Assembly: GCA_015061085.1 (NCBI GenBank)
Contig: SUXG01000001.1
Location: 1-64,000, forward strand
DNA: 64,000 nt
Direction of reading: 5' to 3'
Origin: Bacteroidales bacterium
GTDB taxonomy: Bacteria > Bacteroidota > Bacteroidia > Bacteroidales > Muribaculaceae
Positions 52,474-62,908 of this stretch are shown one piece after another. The translations under genes were made by a program, and so were the position numbers. The notes under the pieces are model-generated. The model had not been told where the DNA came from and did not search any database. It was given only the letters and a program-made list of their open reading frames with translations. Within the stretch, counting starts at the first letter, position 1. Each line of letters begins with the position of its first letter.

Positions 52474-53739
52474 TTATCTGATTTTTAGTGTTACAAATGT
52501 TAGTACAGCCAATAAGATGCCGATGATCCAAAAGCGTGTGACAATTTTTGATTCAGGGATAGGGTGGATAGGATATTGTATCAACGCATCGATCCCTGCA
52601 TTGCCGGCTTTTTGAAAATGGTGGTGGAGCGGTGTCATCTTGAAGATGCGACGTCCTTCGCCGTAGCGACGTTTGGTCAGTTTGAAGTATGCCACTTGCA
52701 GGATGACAGAAAGGTCTTCGATAAAGAATATCATGCACAGTAGCGGGATAAGTAGCTCTTTGCGAATAAGAATGGCAAAGACTGCTAAAATAGCACCTAA
52801 TGTCAAACTGCCGGTGTCGCCCATAAACACTTGTGCCGGGAAAGCATTGTACCATAGAAATCCCACCAACGCGCCGATGAATGCGGCAGCAAAGACCACT
52901 AACTCTTCCGACCCGGGGATATACATAATGTTAAGGTAGGATGAGTAGATGATGTTGCCACCCAAATATGCCATAATAGCGAGAGCCACGCCGATAATGG
53001 CTGATGTCCCGGCGGCGAGTCCATCAAGTCCGTCGGTGAGGTTGGCACCATTGGATGTTGCTGTGACAACTAACACAACGATGAATACAAAGACAATCCA
53101 TCCGGCAGTCTCTCCGGCTTCCTTGTCCATCCACGATGTAAGCCATTGATAGTTGAAGTTGTTGTTCTTTACGAAAGGTATCGTTGTTTGTGGCGATTTG
53201 ACATCTACTGTGTTGTGAACAATTTCTATTTCGTGGTTGACAACATTTTCCACCTCCATGTTTTCTCGCATTACGACAGCAGGACTAAGCCACATGCTTA
53301 TGCCGACGATAAGTCCCAAGCCGACTTGTCCTGTGATTTTGTATTTGCCTTTCAGACCCTCTTTGTTGTGGTGTTTTAGTTTGCGCCAATCATCAAGAAA
53401 TCCAATTGAGCCCATCCAAATGGTGGTGATAATCATTAGCATCATGTAGATATTGGATAGGTTGCCTAAAAGAAGGCAAGGCACAAGAATTGAAATGATT
53501 ATTATCACCCCACCCATAGTCGGTGTACCTTTTTTCTGCATTTGTCCCTCTATGCCTAAGTCGCGAACGATCTCTCCAACTTGCATCAACTGCAAGCGAT
53601 CAATGATTTTACGACCGAATACCAAGGCGATGATAAGCGATAGCACAAGAGTCATTCCGGCGCGAAAAGTGATGTAGTTTATCAGCCCTATGCCGGGAAA
53701 ATCTATCTCTTGAAAGTGTTGAAACAGAGCGTATAACAT
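52474..53739 (-). CDS. mraY: phospho-MurNAc-pentapeptide transferase MraY
   Basis: MraY makes lipid I. The 421-residue protein has about ten membrane helices with KKGTPTMGGVIII, the metal-binding FLDDWRKLKHHNKEGL, NLTDGLDGLAAGTSAI, FMGDTGSLTLGA and the C-terminal MTPLHHHFQ. A roughly 50-residue extracytoplasmic insertion (about 160-215) between helices is longer than in E. coli, as is usual for Bacteroidetes. Confidence 0.97.
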   Translation of the reverse strand: MLYALFQHFQEIDFPGIGLINYITFRAGMTLVLSLIIALVFGRKIIDRLQLMQVGEIVRDLGIEGQMQKKGTPTMGGVIIIISILVPCLLLGNLSNIYMMLMIITTIWMGSIGFLDDWRKLKHHNKEGLKGKYKITGQVGLGLIVGISMWLSPAVVMRENMEVENVVNHEIEIVHNTVDVKSPQTTIPFVKNNNFNYQWLTSWMDKEAGETAGWIVFVFIVVLVVTATSNGANLTDGLDGLAAGTSAIIGVALAIMAYLGGNIIYSSYLNIMYIPGSEELVVFAAAFIGALVGFLWYNAFPAQVFMGDTGSLTLGAILAVFAILIRKELLIPLLCMIFFIEDLSVILQVAYFKLTKRRYGEGRRIFKMTPLHHHFQKAGNAGIDALIQYPIHPIPESKIVTRFWIIGILLAVLTFVTLKIR

Positions 53740-53846
53740 TATTCTGATTGTATTACATTGTTCTTAAATGAGCTTCGATAAGGACTCGCTCAGTGTTTAT
53801 AATTTGAAATTCGAGAGTTTGTGGAGGTCTCTATCGTTTTTAACGG

Positions 53847-55307
53847 TTAGCAGTGCTCGATAGCTTTGCGAATTTCTTCCTTATCGTCGAAATGATGGCG
53901 TGTGCCTTCGATTTCTTGGTATGTCTCATGTCCTTTTCCTGCCACCAAAATCACAGTACCCGGTTTTGCCAATTGGCAAGCTGTGCGTATGGCCTCGCGA
54001 CGATCGGTGATACATAGAGTGCGACGGAGTTCGTTTTCGCTCAATCCGGCTCTCATTTCCTCGATGATAGCTTCAGGTTTTTCAAATCGTGGGTTGTCAC
54101 TGGTCAAGATGAGGCGGTCGCTACGGCAAGCGGCTTCTTGTGCCATGATTGGTCGTTTGCCTGTGTCGCGATTACCACCGGCGCCTACTACGGTGATAAT
54201 TTCTCCCGTTGACCCTACGATTTCTCTGATGGTGTCTAAGACATTGACCAACGCATCAGGGGTGTGTGCATAATCGACAATGGCTGTGAAGCCGGAAGGA
54301 GAGTGGATTGTTTGGAAACGTCCTGACACCGGTATCAGACGGCTCATGTTGACAAGCACTTCTTCGGGATTAAATCCTGTCAAGATTGCCGCGCCATAGA
54401 CGGCTGTAAGGTTGTAGGCGTTAAACTTGCCGGTAAACAATACTTCGATTTCCTTGTTGTTGAGCATCAAAGATGTTCCGTCGAGACGTGTCTCAAGGAT
54501 TTTTGTCTTGAAATCGGCTTCGGTGCGTAATGAGTAGCTGTATTTGGCTGCTTTTGTGTTTTGAACCATAACAGCTCCCGCTTTGTCGTCGGCATTGTAG
54601 AGAGCAAATGCCGATGAAGGAAGCATATCGAAGAATTTTTTCTTGGCATTAAGATAGTTATCGACTGTGCCGTGGTAGTCAAGGTGGTCACGAGTAAGGT
54701 TGGAGAATATACCTCCAGCAAAGTGCAACCCTGCCACGCGCTTTTGCTCTGTGGCGTGAGAACTGACTTCCATAAATGCGTAGTCGCAACCCGATTCGAC
54801 CATTTCGTTGAGCAAGGAGTTGAGCGTCAATGGGTCGGGAGTGGTGTGTGTTGTCGGTATTGCTCTATCGTGGATATAGTTGCAGACGGTAGAGAAAAGA
54901 CCGGCTTTATACCCTTCCAATTTTGCCATTTCGTAGAGTAGGGTGGCAGTGGTCGTTTTGCCGTTTGTGCCTGTCACTCCGACAAGTTTAAGCTTTTTGG
55001 AAGGATGATCATACCATGCTGAAGCGAGTCGTCCGAGGGCTTCGGCAGAGTCTTTGACGCGTATGTAGGTAACGCCTTTTTCGAGGCTTAAAGGCATTTC
55101 TTCGCAGATAACTGCTCCAACGTGGTTGCTGACCACAACAGGGATGTATTTATGACCATCGGTGGTTACTCCTTTGACTGCCACGAAAATGCCGTCTTTC
55201 TCTGCTTTTCGTGAATCACTTTGAAGGCTGACAACATTCTTATCAGTGTTGCCTATGACTTCAAGCACGTTTATCTCTTCGAGTAGGCGTGATAATTTCT
55301 GTTTCAT
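53847..55307 (-). CDS. murE: UDP-MurNAc-tripeptide synthetase, meso-DAP adding
   Basis: The 486-residue ligase has [31 protein letters not shown] and [23 protein letters not shown] contains the DNPR motif that selects meso-diaminopimelate, so the peptidoglycan should be DAP-type. A 107-base gap separates it from mraY, where most genera place murF; no murF is there. Confidence 0.97.
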   Translation of the reverse strand: MKQKLSRLLEEINVLEVIGNTDKNVVSLQSDSRKAEKDGIFVAVKGVTTDGHKYIPVVVSNHVGAVICEEMPLSLEKGVTYIRVKDSAEALGRLASAWYDHPSKKLKLVGVTGTNGKTTTATLLYEMAKLEGYKAGLFSTVCNYIHDRAIPTTHTTPDPLTLNSLLNEMVESGCDYAFMEVSSHATEQKRVAGLHFAGGIFSNLTRDHLDYHGTVDNYLNAKKKFFDMLPSSAFALYNADDKAGAVMVQNTKAAKYSYSLRTEADFKTKILETRLDGTSLMLNNKEIEVLFTGKFNAYNLTAVYGAAILTGFNPEEVLVNMSRLIPVSGRFQTIHSPSGFTAIVDYAHTPDALVNVLDTIREIVGSTGEIITVVGAGGNRDTGKRPIMAQEAACRSDRLILTSDNPRFEKPEAIIEEMRAGLSENELRRTLCITDRREAIRTACQLAKPGTVILVAGKGHETYQEIEGTRHHFDDKEEIRKAIEHC

Positions 55308-55315
55308 TATGATGT

Positions 55316-57460
55316 CTATATTTTTAGTGTCAATGTAACTGTTTGTCCTTTTTTGATTTTACCTCCGGCAGGAATGCTTTGATGTGCCACATAGCCATTG
55401 CCTTTGATAACTACTTTCAGACCTGATTTTTCTAATATATTGATTGCAGAGGTGATGTCGTAACCTTTGACGTCCGGCATTTTCCCGTTTGCAATTTGTT
55501 CTTTAGTCTTAAATTGTTTTGCTCCTTTGATATTCAAATTGTTTTTGACCACAGAGCCGTCTTTGCTTGTCGATGCGTAGAATGTAGGGCGATCGGATTT
55601 GGTCTCTGACGAATAGTTGCTTGTGTTGTTAAGCATGCCTCGAGAGTAGAGTTTGAGAGCCACGTTTTTTACTACCTGACCGGAAGTCCGATTGGCGCTT
55701 GTACCGGCAGGGGCGAGCACTAATGCCATGCAGCTGTAGCGAGGATTGTCGTAAGGGAAAAATCCGGCGAATGCGTAGCGACGCTTAGATTTGTTGTATC
55801 CGATGCCTGTCTCTACAGGGTATGCAGTGCCGGTCTTACCTGCGATTTCGACACGATCGTCTTGTACTTTGCGTGCTGTACCATGCTTACCCCACACTAC
55901 TTCACGAATGCATTCTCTGACTTTGCGTGCATTTTCCGGCGAACAAATTTGTGGGCGTATATAATTGATTGGGATTATGGAGTCTTTCCCATTTTCGTCG
56001 ATTAGTGAGTGGACTAAGTGAGGTCGCACATATTTACCATCATTGGCTAACGCATTGTAAATCGATAGCATATATAGTGGCGGTATGGCTGTGTTATAGC
56101 CGTAAGCTTGGCGTGCAAGGTCAAGGTGACGAGCTGTCATTGTGATGTTGTTGCCTTTGCTGTCGGTAGGCAATAGTTTGCGTATCTGAGGAATTTGCTC
56201 ACCGGCAATACCTGAATGCATACGTTCAAAAAATCCGATTGAGGCCAAGCGATCGTAGAATTTCGACGGATCGTCTTTATATCCTCTGAAGATGACGCGA
56301 GCAATGCCGGTGTTTGATGACATTTCGATGACTTGTTTCATGTTTTTGGTCATCGGTGCATGTGGGTCGCTTGTGCGTTGAAATGGTGCACAATTCACCA
56401 TGTCATTTACCGAGTTGACAAGTCCATCCTCGAATGCAATCATCAGCGATAATGGTTTCATTACCGAACCCGGTTCGTAAGGGAGCATGGCACGATTAAG
56501 AGCTTCGATATAATTACCTTTCGGACCCTTTTCAAGATTTGAGATAGCGCGGATTTCGCCTGTTGCCACTTCCATAATGATGGCAGTGCCCCATTCGGCA
56601 TTGGCCTCTTGGCAGATTTTGAGCAACTCTTCTTCAAGAATGTCTTGAATGTCAATGTCAATAGTGGTGCGAATGTCATAACCTCGTTGTGCCGGTTTAT
56701 AGACCCAATCTGTAACCCCGCTCATCAAAGGAAGTTTTCTTGCTAGTCCCGGTTTGCCATAAAGCAGAGAGTCGAGGTCTTTTTCAAGGCCTGAATAGCC
56801 ATGCACTTCGTTGATATCAAAGCCATTACGTTTATTTGATAATGTGTCTATGTTGATACGTCCGATGCTTCGCTTGGCCATATTGCCGTAGGGATACATG
56901 CGAATATTTCTGACTTCTGTGTAGAGTGGCGTGTTGTTTTTGCCAAAATCACGTATGAATGGGAATGATTTTATCTGGTAGAAGTCTTCGAGTGTGCCTT
57001 TGTTGACAAGTCGGAACACGCGAGTGCGCACCTTCGGATCTTTTTCAAATGCTTTTTTCAACGCTGTATGCCATGAATATTTTTTTACAGAGTCAGGGTG
57101 TGTCAGATTAGGACGGCGAGGGAAATAGCGATCCAACGAGTCGGCAAGACTGTCGATAGACGCCCAATTCAATTGTTTTTTACGCATGATTTTAGGATGA
57201 CGAAGGTCCATAGAGATGTCGTACAACTCCAAGTTGCAAGCCAAAATACTTCCGTCGCAAGCCAAAATACTTCCACGAATAGGGCTGATTATAGTTGTGT
57301 CATTAAGAGTTTTCTCAGCCCGTTTATTCCATGCATTGTGATGAATAATGGTGGTTGAGAACATTTTGTAAACAATAAGTGCAGAGAGAATAAGCAAGCA
57401 TATCACTATGATACCATAGCGAAGTAATGTGCGGGCTTGATTGCTGTTCAGCTTCTTCAT
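55316..57460 (-). CDS. ftsI: septal class B penicillin-binding protein with PASTA domain
   Basis: The 714-residue transpeptidase has one N-terminal membrane helix (about 13-32), a pedestal domain and the active-site motifs S332-V-M-K335, SSN in EMSSNTGIA and KTGTAYP. After a Ser/Asn/Lys-rich linker it ends with one PASTA domain ([20 protein letters not shown] to the end). It crosslinks septal peptidoglycan with FtsW. The PASTA domain recalls SpoVD and Gram-positive PBPs. The membrane kinase at 4083-5957 lacks such domains. Confidence 0.96.
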   Translation of the reverse strand: MKKLNSNQARTLLRYGIIVICLLILSALIVYKMFSTTIIHHNAWNKRAEKTLNDTTIISPIRGSILACDGSILACNLELYDISMDLRHPKIMRKKQLNWASIDSLADSLDRYFPRRPNLTHPDSVKKYSWHTALKKAFEKDPKVRTRVFRLVNKGTLEDFYQIKSFPFIRDFGKNNTPLYTEVRNIRMYPYGNMAKRSIGRINIDTLSNKRNGFDINEVHGYSGLEKDLDSLLYGKPGLARKLPLMSGVTDWVYKPAQRGYDIRTTIDIDIQDILEEELLKICQEANAEWGTAIIMEVATGEIRAISNLEKGPKGNYIEALNRAMLPYEPGSVMKPLSLMIAFEDGLVNSVNDMVNCAPFQRTSDPHAPMTKNMKQVIEMSSNTGIARVIFRGYKDDPSKFYDRLASIGFFERMHSGIAGEQIPQIRKLLPTDSKGNNITMTARHLDLARQAYGYNTAIPPLYMLSIYNALANDGKYVRPHLVHSLIDENGKDSIIPINYIRPQICSPENARKVRECIREVVWGKHGTARKVQDDRVEIAGKTGTAYPVETGIGYNKSKRRYAFAGFFPYDNPRYSCMALVLAPAGTSANRTSGQVVKNVALKLYSRGMLNNTSNYSSETKSDRPTFYASTSKDGSVVKNNLNIKGAKQFKTKEQIANGKMPDVKGYDITSAINILEKSGLKVVIKGNGYVAHQSIPAGGKIKKGQTVTLTLKI

Positions 57461-57468
57461 AAGTTCAG

Positions 57469-57828
57469 TTAGTTTGTTATGTCATTAATAATTTCGTAAG
57501 GTGGTTGTTCTTGAAAGTACAAGTTTAATTTCTTTTCGTCAATAAGGCGTTGCATCTCTGTTTCACGAATAAGACTCATGTAGAGCGATTTGTGATGCAG
57601 TTTGTCGCTTTCGGCACGTTTAAGCTCGGTATTCAACTCGTTGATTTGTTGCATTTTCGACTGTGTGCTGTAGCGCATGCCGATGAGGCTTATGACAGAA
57701 ATGATGGTGATGATTAGCAACCATGCGTTTTTCTTGAAAAATTGAATAGGCACACCTCGACCGGATGTCACTGTGCTGACATTCTTTTTCCAACTGTTGG
57801 TTTTCTTTGATTTTTTTTTCGTAGCCAT
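57469..57828 (-). CDS. ftsL: FtsL-like division protein
   Basis: A small bitopic protein (119 residues) has a very basic cytoplasmic start (MATKKKSKK), one membrane helix (about 33-50) and a leucine-heptad helix (QQINELNTELKRAESDKL). This is the layout of FtsL-type proteins that pair with FtsQ and FtsB. Sequence identity within this family is weak; its place between rsmH and ftsI supports the call. Confidence 0.85.
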   Translation of the reverse strand: MATKKKSKKTNSWKKNVSTVTSGRGVPIQFFKKNAWLLIITIISVISLIGMRYSTQSKMQQINELNTELKRAESDKLHHKSLYMSLIRETEMQRLIDEKKLNLYFQEQPPYEIINDITN

Positions 57829-57843
57829 GTGTCAGTAGTGGTT

Positions 57844-58776
57844 TTATTGATTGGTGTTGTCTTCTGTTGCGATTAATTCAGCCACACGTAATTTAGCACT
57901 GCGTGAGCGTGGATTTAGCTCGATCTCTTTTTGGCTTGGAGAGATGGCTCCTTTGGTAATTTGTCGCCAAGGAGTGCTGACGCGTCCAAAGAAATCTTTT
58001 TCGATAATGCCATCTGTGTTGCCGGTCTTGATGAAGTTTTTGACCATACGATCTTCGAGAGAATGATAAGTCAGGATGACAAGGCGTCCGCCGGGTTTCA
58101 ACACTTCAAGCGTTGACTCCAAAAAGCGTTTCAATGCATCCATTTCGCCATTGACTTCGATGCGAAGGGCTTGGAATATTTGAGCCAATTCTTTTTTCTC
58201 CTGTTTTGGATTGACAAGAGGATGTACTATTTCAAGCAATTGACCGGTGGTGGTGATGCTTTGTGTCTGACGAGCTTTGACGATGGCTTTGACGATAGGC
58301 ATCGGGCGTCGCATATCACCGTATTCTCCAAATATTTTTGCTAAACCGGCTTCGTCATAACTATTGACAACGTGTGTCGCATCTATCATTGCGGATTGAT
58401 TCATGCGCATGTCCAACGGAGCATCTGTCCGAAAGGAGAAACCTCGTTCTGCTTCATCAAAATGATGAAACGATACGCCCAAGTCGCCGAGTATTCCATC
58501 GACTTTGCCGGCATTGTGAAAGCGTAAGAAATTCTTAAGGTAGCGAAAATTACTATGTACAAATGTAAATCTTGAATCGTCGATACGATTGGCATACGCA
58601 TCGATATCCTGATCGAATGAGTATAAGTGTCCTTCGCTGCCTAATTCGGCAACGATAGCACGCGAATGTCCTCCCCCGCCAAAGGTCACATCAACGTAGG
58701 TTCCATTCTTGTCGATACGTAGTCCTTCGATACATTCTTGAAGCATCGCAGGGATATGATACACAGCATTTTCCAT
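57844..58776 (-). CDS. rsmH: 16S rRNA (cytosine-N4) methyltransferase
   Basis: RsmH (MraW) methylates C1402 of 16S rRNA. The 310-residue protein has YVDVTFGGGGHSRAI (SAM binding), GILGDLGVSFHHFDEAERGFSF, IFQALRIEVNGEMDAL and VILTYHSLEDRMVKNF. It is the first gene of the dcw run; mraZ, which usually precedes it, is absent. Confidence 0.97.
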   Translation of the reverse strand: MENAVYHIPAMLQECIEGLRIDKNGTYVDVTFGGGGHSRAIVAELGSEGHLYSFDQDIDAYANRIDDSRFTFVHSNFRYLKNFLRFHNAGKVDGILGDLGVSFHHFDEAERGFSFRTDAPLDMRMNQSAMIDATHVVNSYDEAGLAKIFGEYGDMRRPMPIVKAIVKARQTQSITTTGQLLEIVHPLVNPKQEKKELAQIFQALRIEVNGEMDALKRFLESTLEVLKPGGRLVILTYHSLEDRMVKNFIKTGNTDGIIEKDFFGRVSTPWRQITKGAISPSQKEIELNPRSRSAKLRVAELIATEDNTNQ

Positions 58777-59211
58777 CGTTTCGTAATATAGTTATTGCAG
58801 TTATGAAATCGGATAGTGGCTACCTTATCTAATTTCGGTGTAAAGTTAAGAAATTTTGCAAAGAATTTACATATTAAAATTCCATTTTTTTAATCTTTTT
58901 CGCAAAAAACTTATCAACAACCTTTTTTACGCTTGTTTCTAACTTTCAAAAGTTGTGATGATTAGCATTTGCTGATTATTTTCAATGATAACAAAAATCA
59001 ATGATTTCTATCATTTGGAATTGTTAATTCTTAATTTTCAATTGCATTTTTTTATTATCGCGCAAGCCGATGAGTCGATAACGATTTGTTAGGTGTGTAT
59101 GAGTTTTTCAGGGCTATTTTCGAGTAGCATTGAGGGGACGAAAACTATTGATGATTTCGCCTTTCAAAGTAATATTCGATATAGATGTTGTGATAGTTAT
59201 AAGCTTGAGTA
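58777..59211. other. 435-base gap upstream of the dcw run
   Basis: The gap is AT-rich and holds no gene. It contains one perfect TTATCAACA (58911-58919), the same DnaA-box form as in the oriC candidate, and a near -7 match TAACTTTA on the minus strand near 58842-58849. A full promoter for the dcw genes could not be assigned. Confidence 0.45.
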
Positions 59212-60174
59212 TCAACGCTTTCTACTGCCTTTTCTTTTTGATGATTTCTTCTTTGATGAAGATTTCTTTTTTGAAGATTTCCCTTTGCTTAATTTAAGGT
59301 CTTTATAGGCATTGTTGAGCGTTTGATTTGTGATGTCGATTTGGGTGTTGACGAAGCGAGGAGAGTCGGCGAGCGAATGGCTCATAAGCCATGTGTATGT
59401 GTCGGCAAGATAGAAGAGGCGTGCAAGGCGACCATGATTGACTCCTGCCCATTCGTCGTAGCGAAGAAGTGGCGTGTCGCCGCATTTTTTCATTGCATTG
59501 ACAACTTTGCGTGATTCGCCTATGCCGACTGCTCGGTCGGCTGTGCCATGAATTATCCATAGCGGGACATTGCATAGTCCGCTATAGTCTTTAACCGTTC
59601 CTCCTCCACATAACGCCATTGCTGCTGCAATACGATCATGATATGTTGCAACAAAATCGATTGTGCCGTAGCCGCCGAGACTCATTCCCAAAACATAAAT
59701 GCGATCGGTGTCGATAGGGTAGTTGGCTATCATCCAGTCCATTATGTTGGCTATCTTTGAAGGCTTCCACGACCCTCCGGGATTTTGAGGCCCGACGACG
59801 TATGCATCGACCTTCCTGCCCCCTTTGAGTGCGGCCATAGTGCCATAGCTCATCACTCGATTGAGATTGGTCCCACAAAGACTCTGTCCATGCAAAAAGA
59901 TTATCAACGGTTTAAGATTTGGGTCTTTTTCTTTCTCAAGGCATTTCACTTTATGAGCATCGAAACAAGAAACGTTTTCTTCCGGTTTGGGCAAATATTT
60001 CCATATAGTGGTGTCTGCTTTTTGAGTTGTGTCAATAGTGTTTTTTATCTCAGGCTCATAAAGCCAAAAGTTATAGCCGTCTTTCACTTTACCTTTCATG
60101 GCTGTGATTTTTGTGTTGGCAGCCATTGTAGTGAATAGACTTAATATAAATAGAATTGATATTACTTTTTTCAT
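59212..60174 (-). CDS. exported alpha/beta hydrolase (esterase-like) with Lys-rich tail
   Basis: The 320-residue protein has a signal peptide (about 1-19) and an alpha/beta hydrolase fold with the nucleophile Ser165 in GMSLGGYG, Asp213 in HGTADRAV and His247 in GVNHG, a full triad. The fold resembles the PHB-depolymerase and feruloyl-esterase-like group. The last 25 residues are almost all Lys, Ser and Arg, a low-complexity tail that may bind nucleic acid or anionic polymer. It follows the beta-propeller lipoprotein gene by 2 bases. The substrate is unknown. Confidence 0.88.
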   Translation of the reverse strand: MKKVISILFILSLFTTMAANTKITAMKGKVKDGYNFWLYEPEIKNTIDTTQKADTTIWKYLPKPEENVSCFDAHKVKCLEKEKDPNLKPLIIFLHGQSLCGTNLNRVMSYGTMAALKGGRKVDAYVVGPQNPGGSWKPSKIANIMDWMIANYPIDTDRIYVLGMSLGGYGTIDFVATYHDRIAAAMALCGGGTVKDYSGLCNVPLWIIHGTADRAVGIGESRKVVNAMKKCGDTPLLRYDEWAGVNHGRLARLFYLADTYTWLMSHSLADSPRFVNTQIDITNQTLNNAYKDLKLSKGKSSKKKSSSKKKSSKRKGSRKR

Positions 60175-60176
60175 AC

Positions 60177-61778
60177 TTATTCGATTGATAGTTTAAAAAT
60201 TTCGTTACCTCGAGATCCGATGATTATCTTATTGTCAATTACGATAGGAGATGACTCAAAATTATTGCCTATCTGTCTGGTTGCCAATATCTTGCCGTCG
60301 CATCCTCGTATGACATATACATTGCCGTAGGTGTCGCCTGTGACGATGAACATTTCTCCTTTTTCATTGATTAATCCCACAGGCGATGACCATGAATAGA
60401 ACTTCAGTGGGGTGCTATATTTTACTTCGCCTGTTGCCTTGTCAAAGGCGATAAAATTGCACCAATTACCCGGCTTCATAGGACTGATATTGCTGAAAAT
60501 AAGCCCCTCGCAATCGCCGATTCCGATAAGGGGAGATGCAAACATCCCTCCTTCTGTGGTTTTGCTAAGCTCTGCTTTTTTGCCGGAAATTTTTTGCTCC
60601 CAAACGACTTCTCCATTAAGACCGTTGAGCTTAATGAAATAACAGAAGCCACTGTCGCCTTGCTTGTCGATTTCGCAACCTGTATAAATCATGGGGATGC
60701 CGTTTTCTTCTTCTACGACGATAGTTGCATCTGTGTCGTCATGATTGCGATAATGCCAAACGGGGTGCATGGTGTTGAGATTTACTGCAATGATATTGCC
60801 GTGATTATCAGACATATAACCATAATTACGACTGACTGCCATCGATGCTTCCATGCCCGGTGATGCTCCATCTACTTTGTAGCGAAGTGTGCTGTGAATT
60901 TTCACTTTGTTGTCTGTGGTGAAAAGTTTGTAAAGTGTGCCGTTTTCTCCCGGTCGGAACATAAACCCACCTGCGGAAATTGGCGACGAATCGTATGCTC
61001 CCCAGCCGCGCCATGCCTTTGCATCACGTCCGAAGGTGCTCACTCTGCGATGGTCAAATAGGTTGATAATAAGAGCACCGAATGGTTGACGAGCCGGCAC
61101 GCCATGTCCCACGTATAGATTGCCGTTGTAGGATGGATCGAACGACATTGTTCCCTTAATCGGGTTGCCGACATCGTAGGATTTGCGTGAGGCTTTGCCA
61201 CTTATGTAATCAATGAAATAAATCTTCCCACACAGAGAGCCGACGATAAGTTCTCGGTTTTTCAGACTGTCTTTCACATATTTCGATGCCTTATTGCGTA
61301 TCGTGTCCAATTGCTCATCGCTCCATTCCACCATGAGAGGTTGTCCGGTCCAGCCTGTTCCTCCACCCCATACGCCGTAGTCAGTCTTTGTGGTATCGAC
61401 ATCGGTATGAAAAACCCAATCGACAACTATCTTCGACGGTTCGCCATTGACTTTACCTATAAAATGTGGAGTACGCGAGGGTGTCCCTCGGAAAGTCAAT
61501 ACACCCGGAGTATCGGCATAATTATCGACTAATTGTAGCAGTGTGCCATCTACATCTCGCAGCATTGTATCAACGCGAAAATCCACCTTCTTTGCCGATT
61601 GATATATAGTGTCGGGATACTCAAAGACGATAGGCTCTTGAGTTGTCATGATGCTCACTGTGTCAACTGATGAATCGCAAGTTGATGTATCATTATTGCC
61701 TTTACCTACACATCCGACAATCAAACCACTTGATGTCACGACAGAAACAATTAGCCAATGGTTAATATTGATTTTCAT
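60177..61778 (-). CDS. PQQ-like beta-propeller lipoprotein
   Basis: The 533-residue protein starts with a lipoprotein signal ending in LIVGC (Cys23), then a Thr/Asp-rich spacer and repeated blades with patterns such as GSLCGKIYFIDYISGKA, NIIAVNLNTMHPVWHYR and TGDTYGNVYVIRGCDGKILA. This is the WD40/PQQ-enzyme-repeat fold. No quinone-binding or catalytic motif is evident, so it is more likely a binding scaffold at the outer membrane. Promoter repeat copy E ends 28 bases before the start codon. Confidence 0.85.
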   Translation of the reverse strand: MKININHWLIVSVVTSSGLIVGCVGKGNNDTSTCDSSVDTVSIMTTQEPIVFEYPDTIYQSAKKVDFRVDTMLRDVDGTLLQLVDNYADTPGVLTFRGTPSRTPHFIGKVNGEPSKIVVDWVFHTDVDTTKTDYGVWGGGTGWTGQPLMVEWSDEQLDTIRNKASKYVKDSLKNRELIVGSLCGKIYFIDYISGKASRKSYDVGNPIKGTMSFDPSYNGNLYVGHGVPARQPFGALIINLFDHRRVSTFGRDAKAWRGWGAYDSSPISAGGFMFRPGENGTLYKLFTTDNKVKIHSTLRYKVDGASPGMEASMAVSRNYGYMSDNHGNIIAVNLNTMHPVWHYRNHDDTDATIVVEEENGIPMIYTGCEIDKQGDSGFCYFIKLNGLNGEVVWEQKISGKKAELSKTTEGGMFASPLIGIGDCEGLIFSNISPMKPGNWCNFIAFDKATGEVKYSTPLKFYSWSSPVGLINEKGEMFIVTGDTYGNVYVIRGCDGKILATRQIGNNFESSPIVIDNKIIIGSRGNEIFKLSIE

Positions 61779-61805
61779 TTTGATGTCCTGTTATTTATAA
61801 TTTTT

Positions 61806-62064
61806 GCAAAGTTAAGCAAACGAGAGCAGAGAGCAAAATAAAACTAAGTTTTAATTTTACTTATGCTGAGTGCAGCAGAACTTATCAAAAGTTAAGCAAG
61901 CGAGAGCAGACTACCAAATGAAACTTGTTTCAATTTGCTTTAGCAGAGAGCAGTCGAACTTATTTAAAGTTAGTGCAAAGTGAGCGAAAAAGCAAACTTG
62001 TTTGCTCTTTTCCAAATCGCCGCCTGACTTGGACGTAGTCAGAGTTAAGTAAACGAGTGTAGCA
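61806..62064 (-). repeat. modular promoter repeat, copy E (three or more units)
   Basis: It is oriented towards the beta-propeller lipoprotein gene. The proximal unit has the core AAAATAAAACT/AGTTTTAATTTT, with TTTG (61834-61837) and TAACTTTG (61807-61814) spaced by 19 bases on the minus strand. The next unit carries the AAATGAAAC/GTTTCAATTT core of copies A, B and D. The third carries the AGCAAACTTGTTTGC core of copy C. Flanks CGAGAGCAGA and GAGTGCAGC are shared. Decayed flank sequence continues to about 62064. Confidence 0.8.
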
Positions 62065-62425
62065 TATCGGCGTTGTACTCCTAAGGACGAGAAAGTGCAA
62101 TGACATGAACAGCCGGAGAGTTGGGGATCGCCCCGTAGCCCCAACCCAAAGAGACATGATTGGCGATTGTGAAAAAATATTAAATTTATCTTCATGTGCT
62201 TGTTAAAATCGCGATGTCTGTTTCAGATTTGCGGAAATATTCAATTCTCAAAGGCTTAAATTTAGTAGTATTGGATTGTAATGCTCTGCAAATCAGAACA
62301 ATATGATATTATTCGATTTGTTGCAAAAAATGATGCTGAAAAATTTTGAAACACTGAGATTTGCTTACCAAGACGTCGTTAAAAAATTTTTGACTACTCT
62401 TGCAGTCTGTTCCACGAAAAATTTG
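62065..62425. other. gap between repeat copy E and ybeY promoter
   Basis: About 360 bases without a convincing gene. A hairpin with 7-base arms GTTGGGG/CCCCAAC lies at 62120-62145. The rest is AT-rich. Confidence 0.4.
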
Positions 62426-62433
62426 TATTTTTG
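62426..62433 (+). promoter_or_regulatory. candidate -7 element of ybeY-mnmG
   Basis: TATTTTTG matches TAnnTTTG and lies 25 bases before the ybeY start. The nearest TTG is 23 bases upstream, slightly longer than usual spacing. Confidence 0.5.
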
Positions 62434-62458
62434 TCAGTTAAGTTAATAAGTAAATTCA

Positions 62459-62896
62459 ATGATAGATTTTCAGACACATAATGTTGAGATGCCCGCTGTG
62501 GATTTCGATTTGGTCAGACGCTGGATTGTCAAGGTTGCAGAAACTCACGATCGTATTGTCGGCCCGTTGACCTATCTTTTCTGCGACGATCCTCATATCA
62601 TAGAAGTCAATCGTCAATTTCTAAACCATGACTTCTTTACCGATATTATCACCTTCGACTATACCCGGCGTCGACGTATATCGGGCGACATGGTGATTTC
62701 GCTTGATACAGTAGCTTCAAATGCAGAAATGCTTGGTGTCGAATATATGCGCGAACTCCACCGGGTAATCATACATGGCGTTTTACATCTTTGCGGTATT
62801 GACGATAAAGGGGAGGGCGAGCGAGAAATAATGGAGTCGCATGAAAACGATGCTTTGGATTTACTTGACAAAATTAAGGCTAACACAGAACAATAA
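62459..62896 (+). CDS. ybeY: endoribonuclease YbeY
   Basis: YbeY is a zinc-dependent RNase needed for 16S rRNA maturation and ribosome quality control. The 145-residue protein has the family block HRVIIHGVLHLCGIDD (101-116) with metal ligands His106 and His110. The third canonical histidine of HGxLHLxGxDH is Asp116 here; I recall Bacteroidetes members also varying at this position. It precedes mnmG by 12 bases. Confidence 0.92.
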   Translation: MIDFQTHNVEMPAVDFDLVRRWIVKVAETHDRIVGPLTYLFCDDPHIIEVNRQFLNHDFFTDIITFDYTRRRRISGDMVISLDTVASNAEMLGVEYMRELHRVIIHGVLHLCGIDDKGEGEREIMESHENDALDLLDKIKANTEQ

Positions 62897-62908
62897 ACAC
62901 ATCTTATA

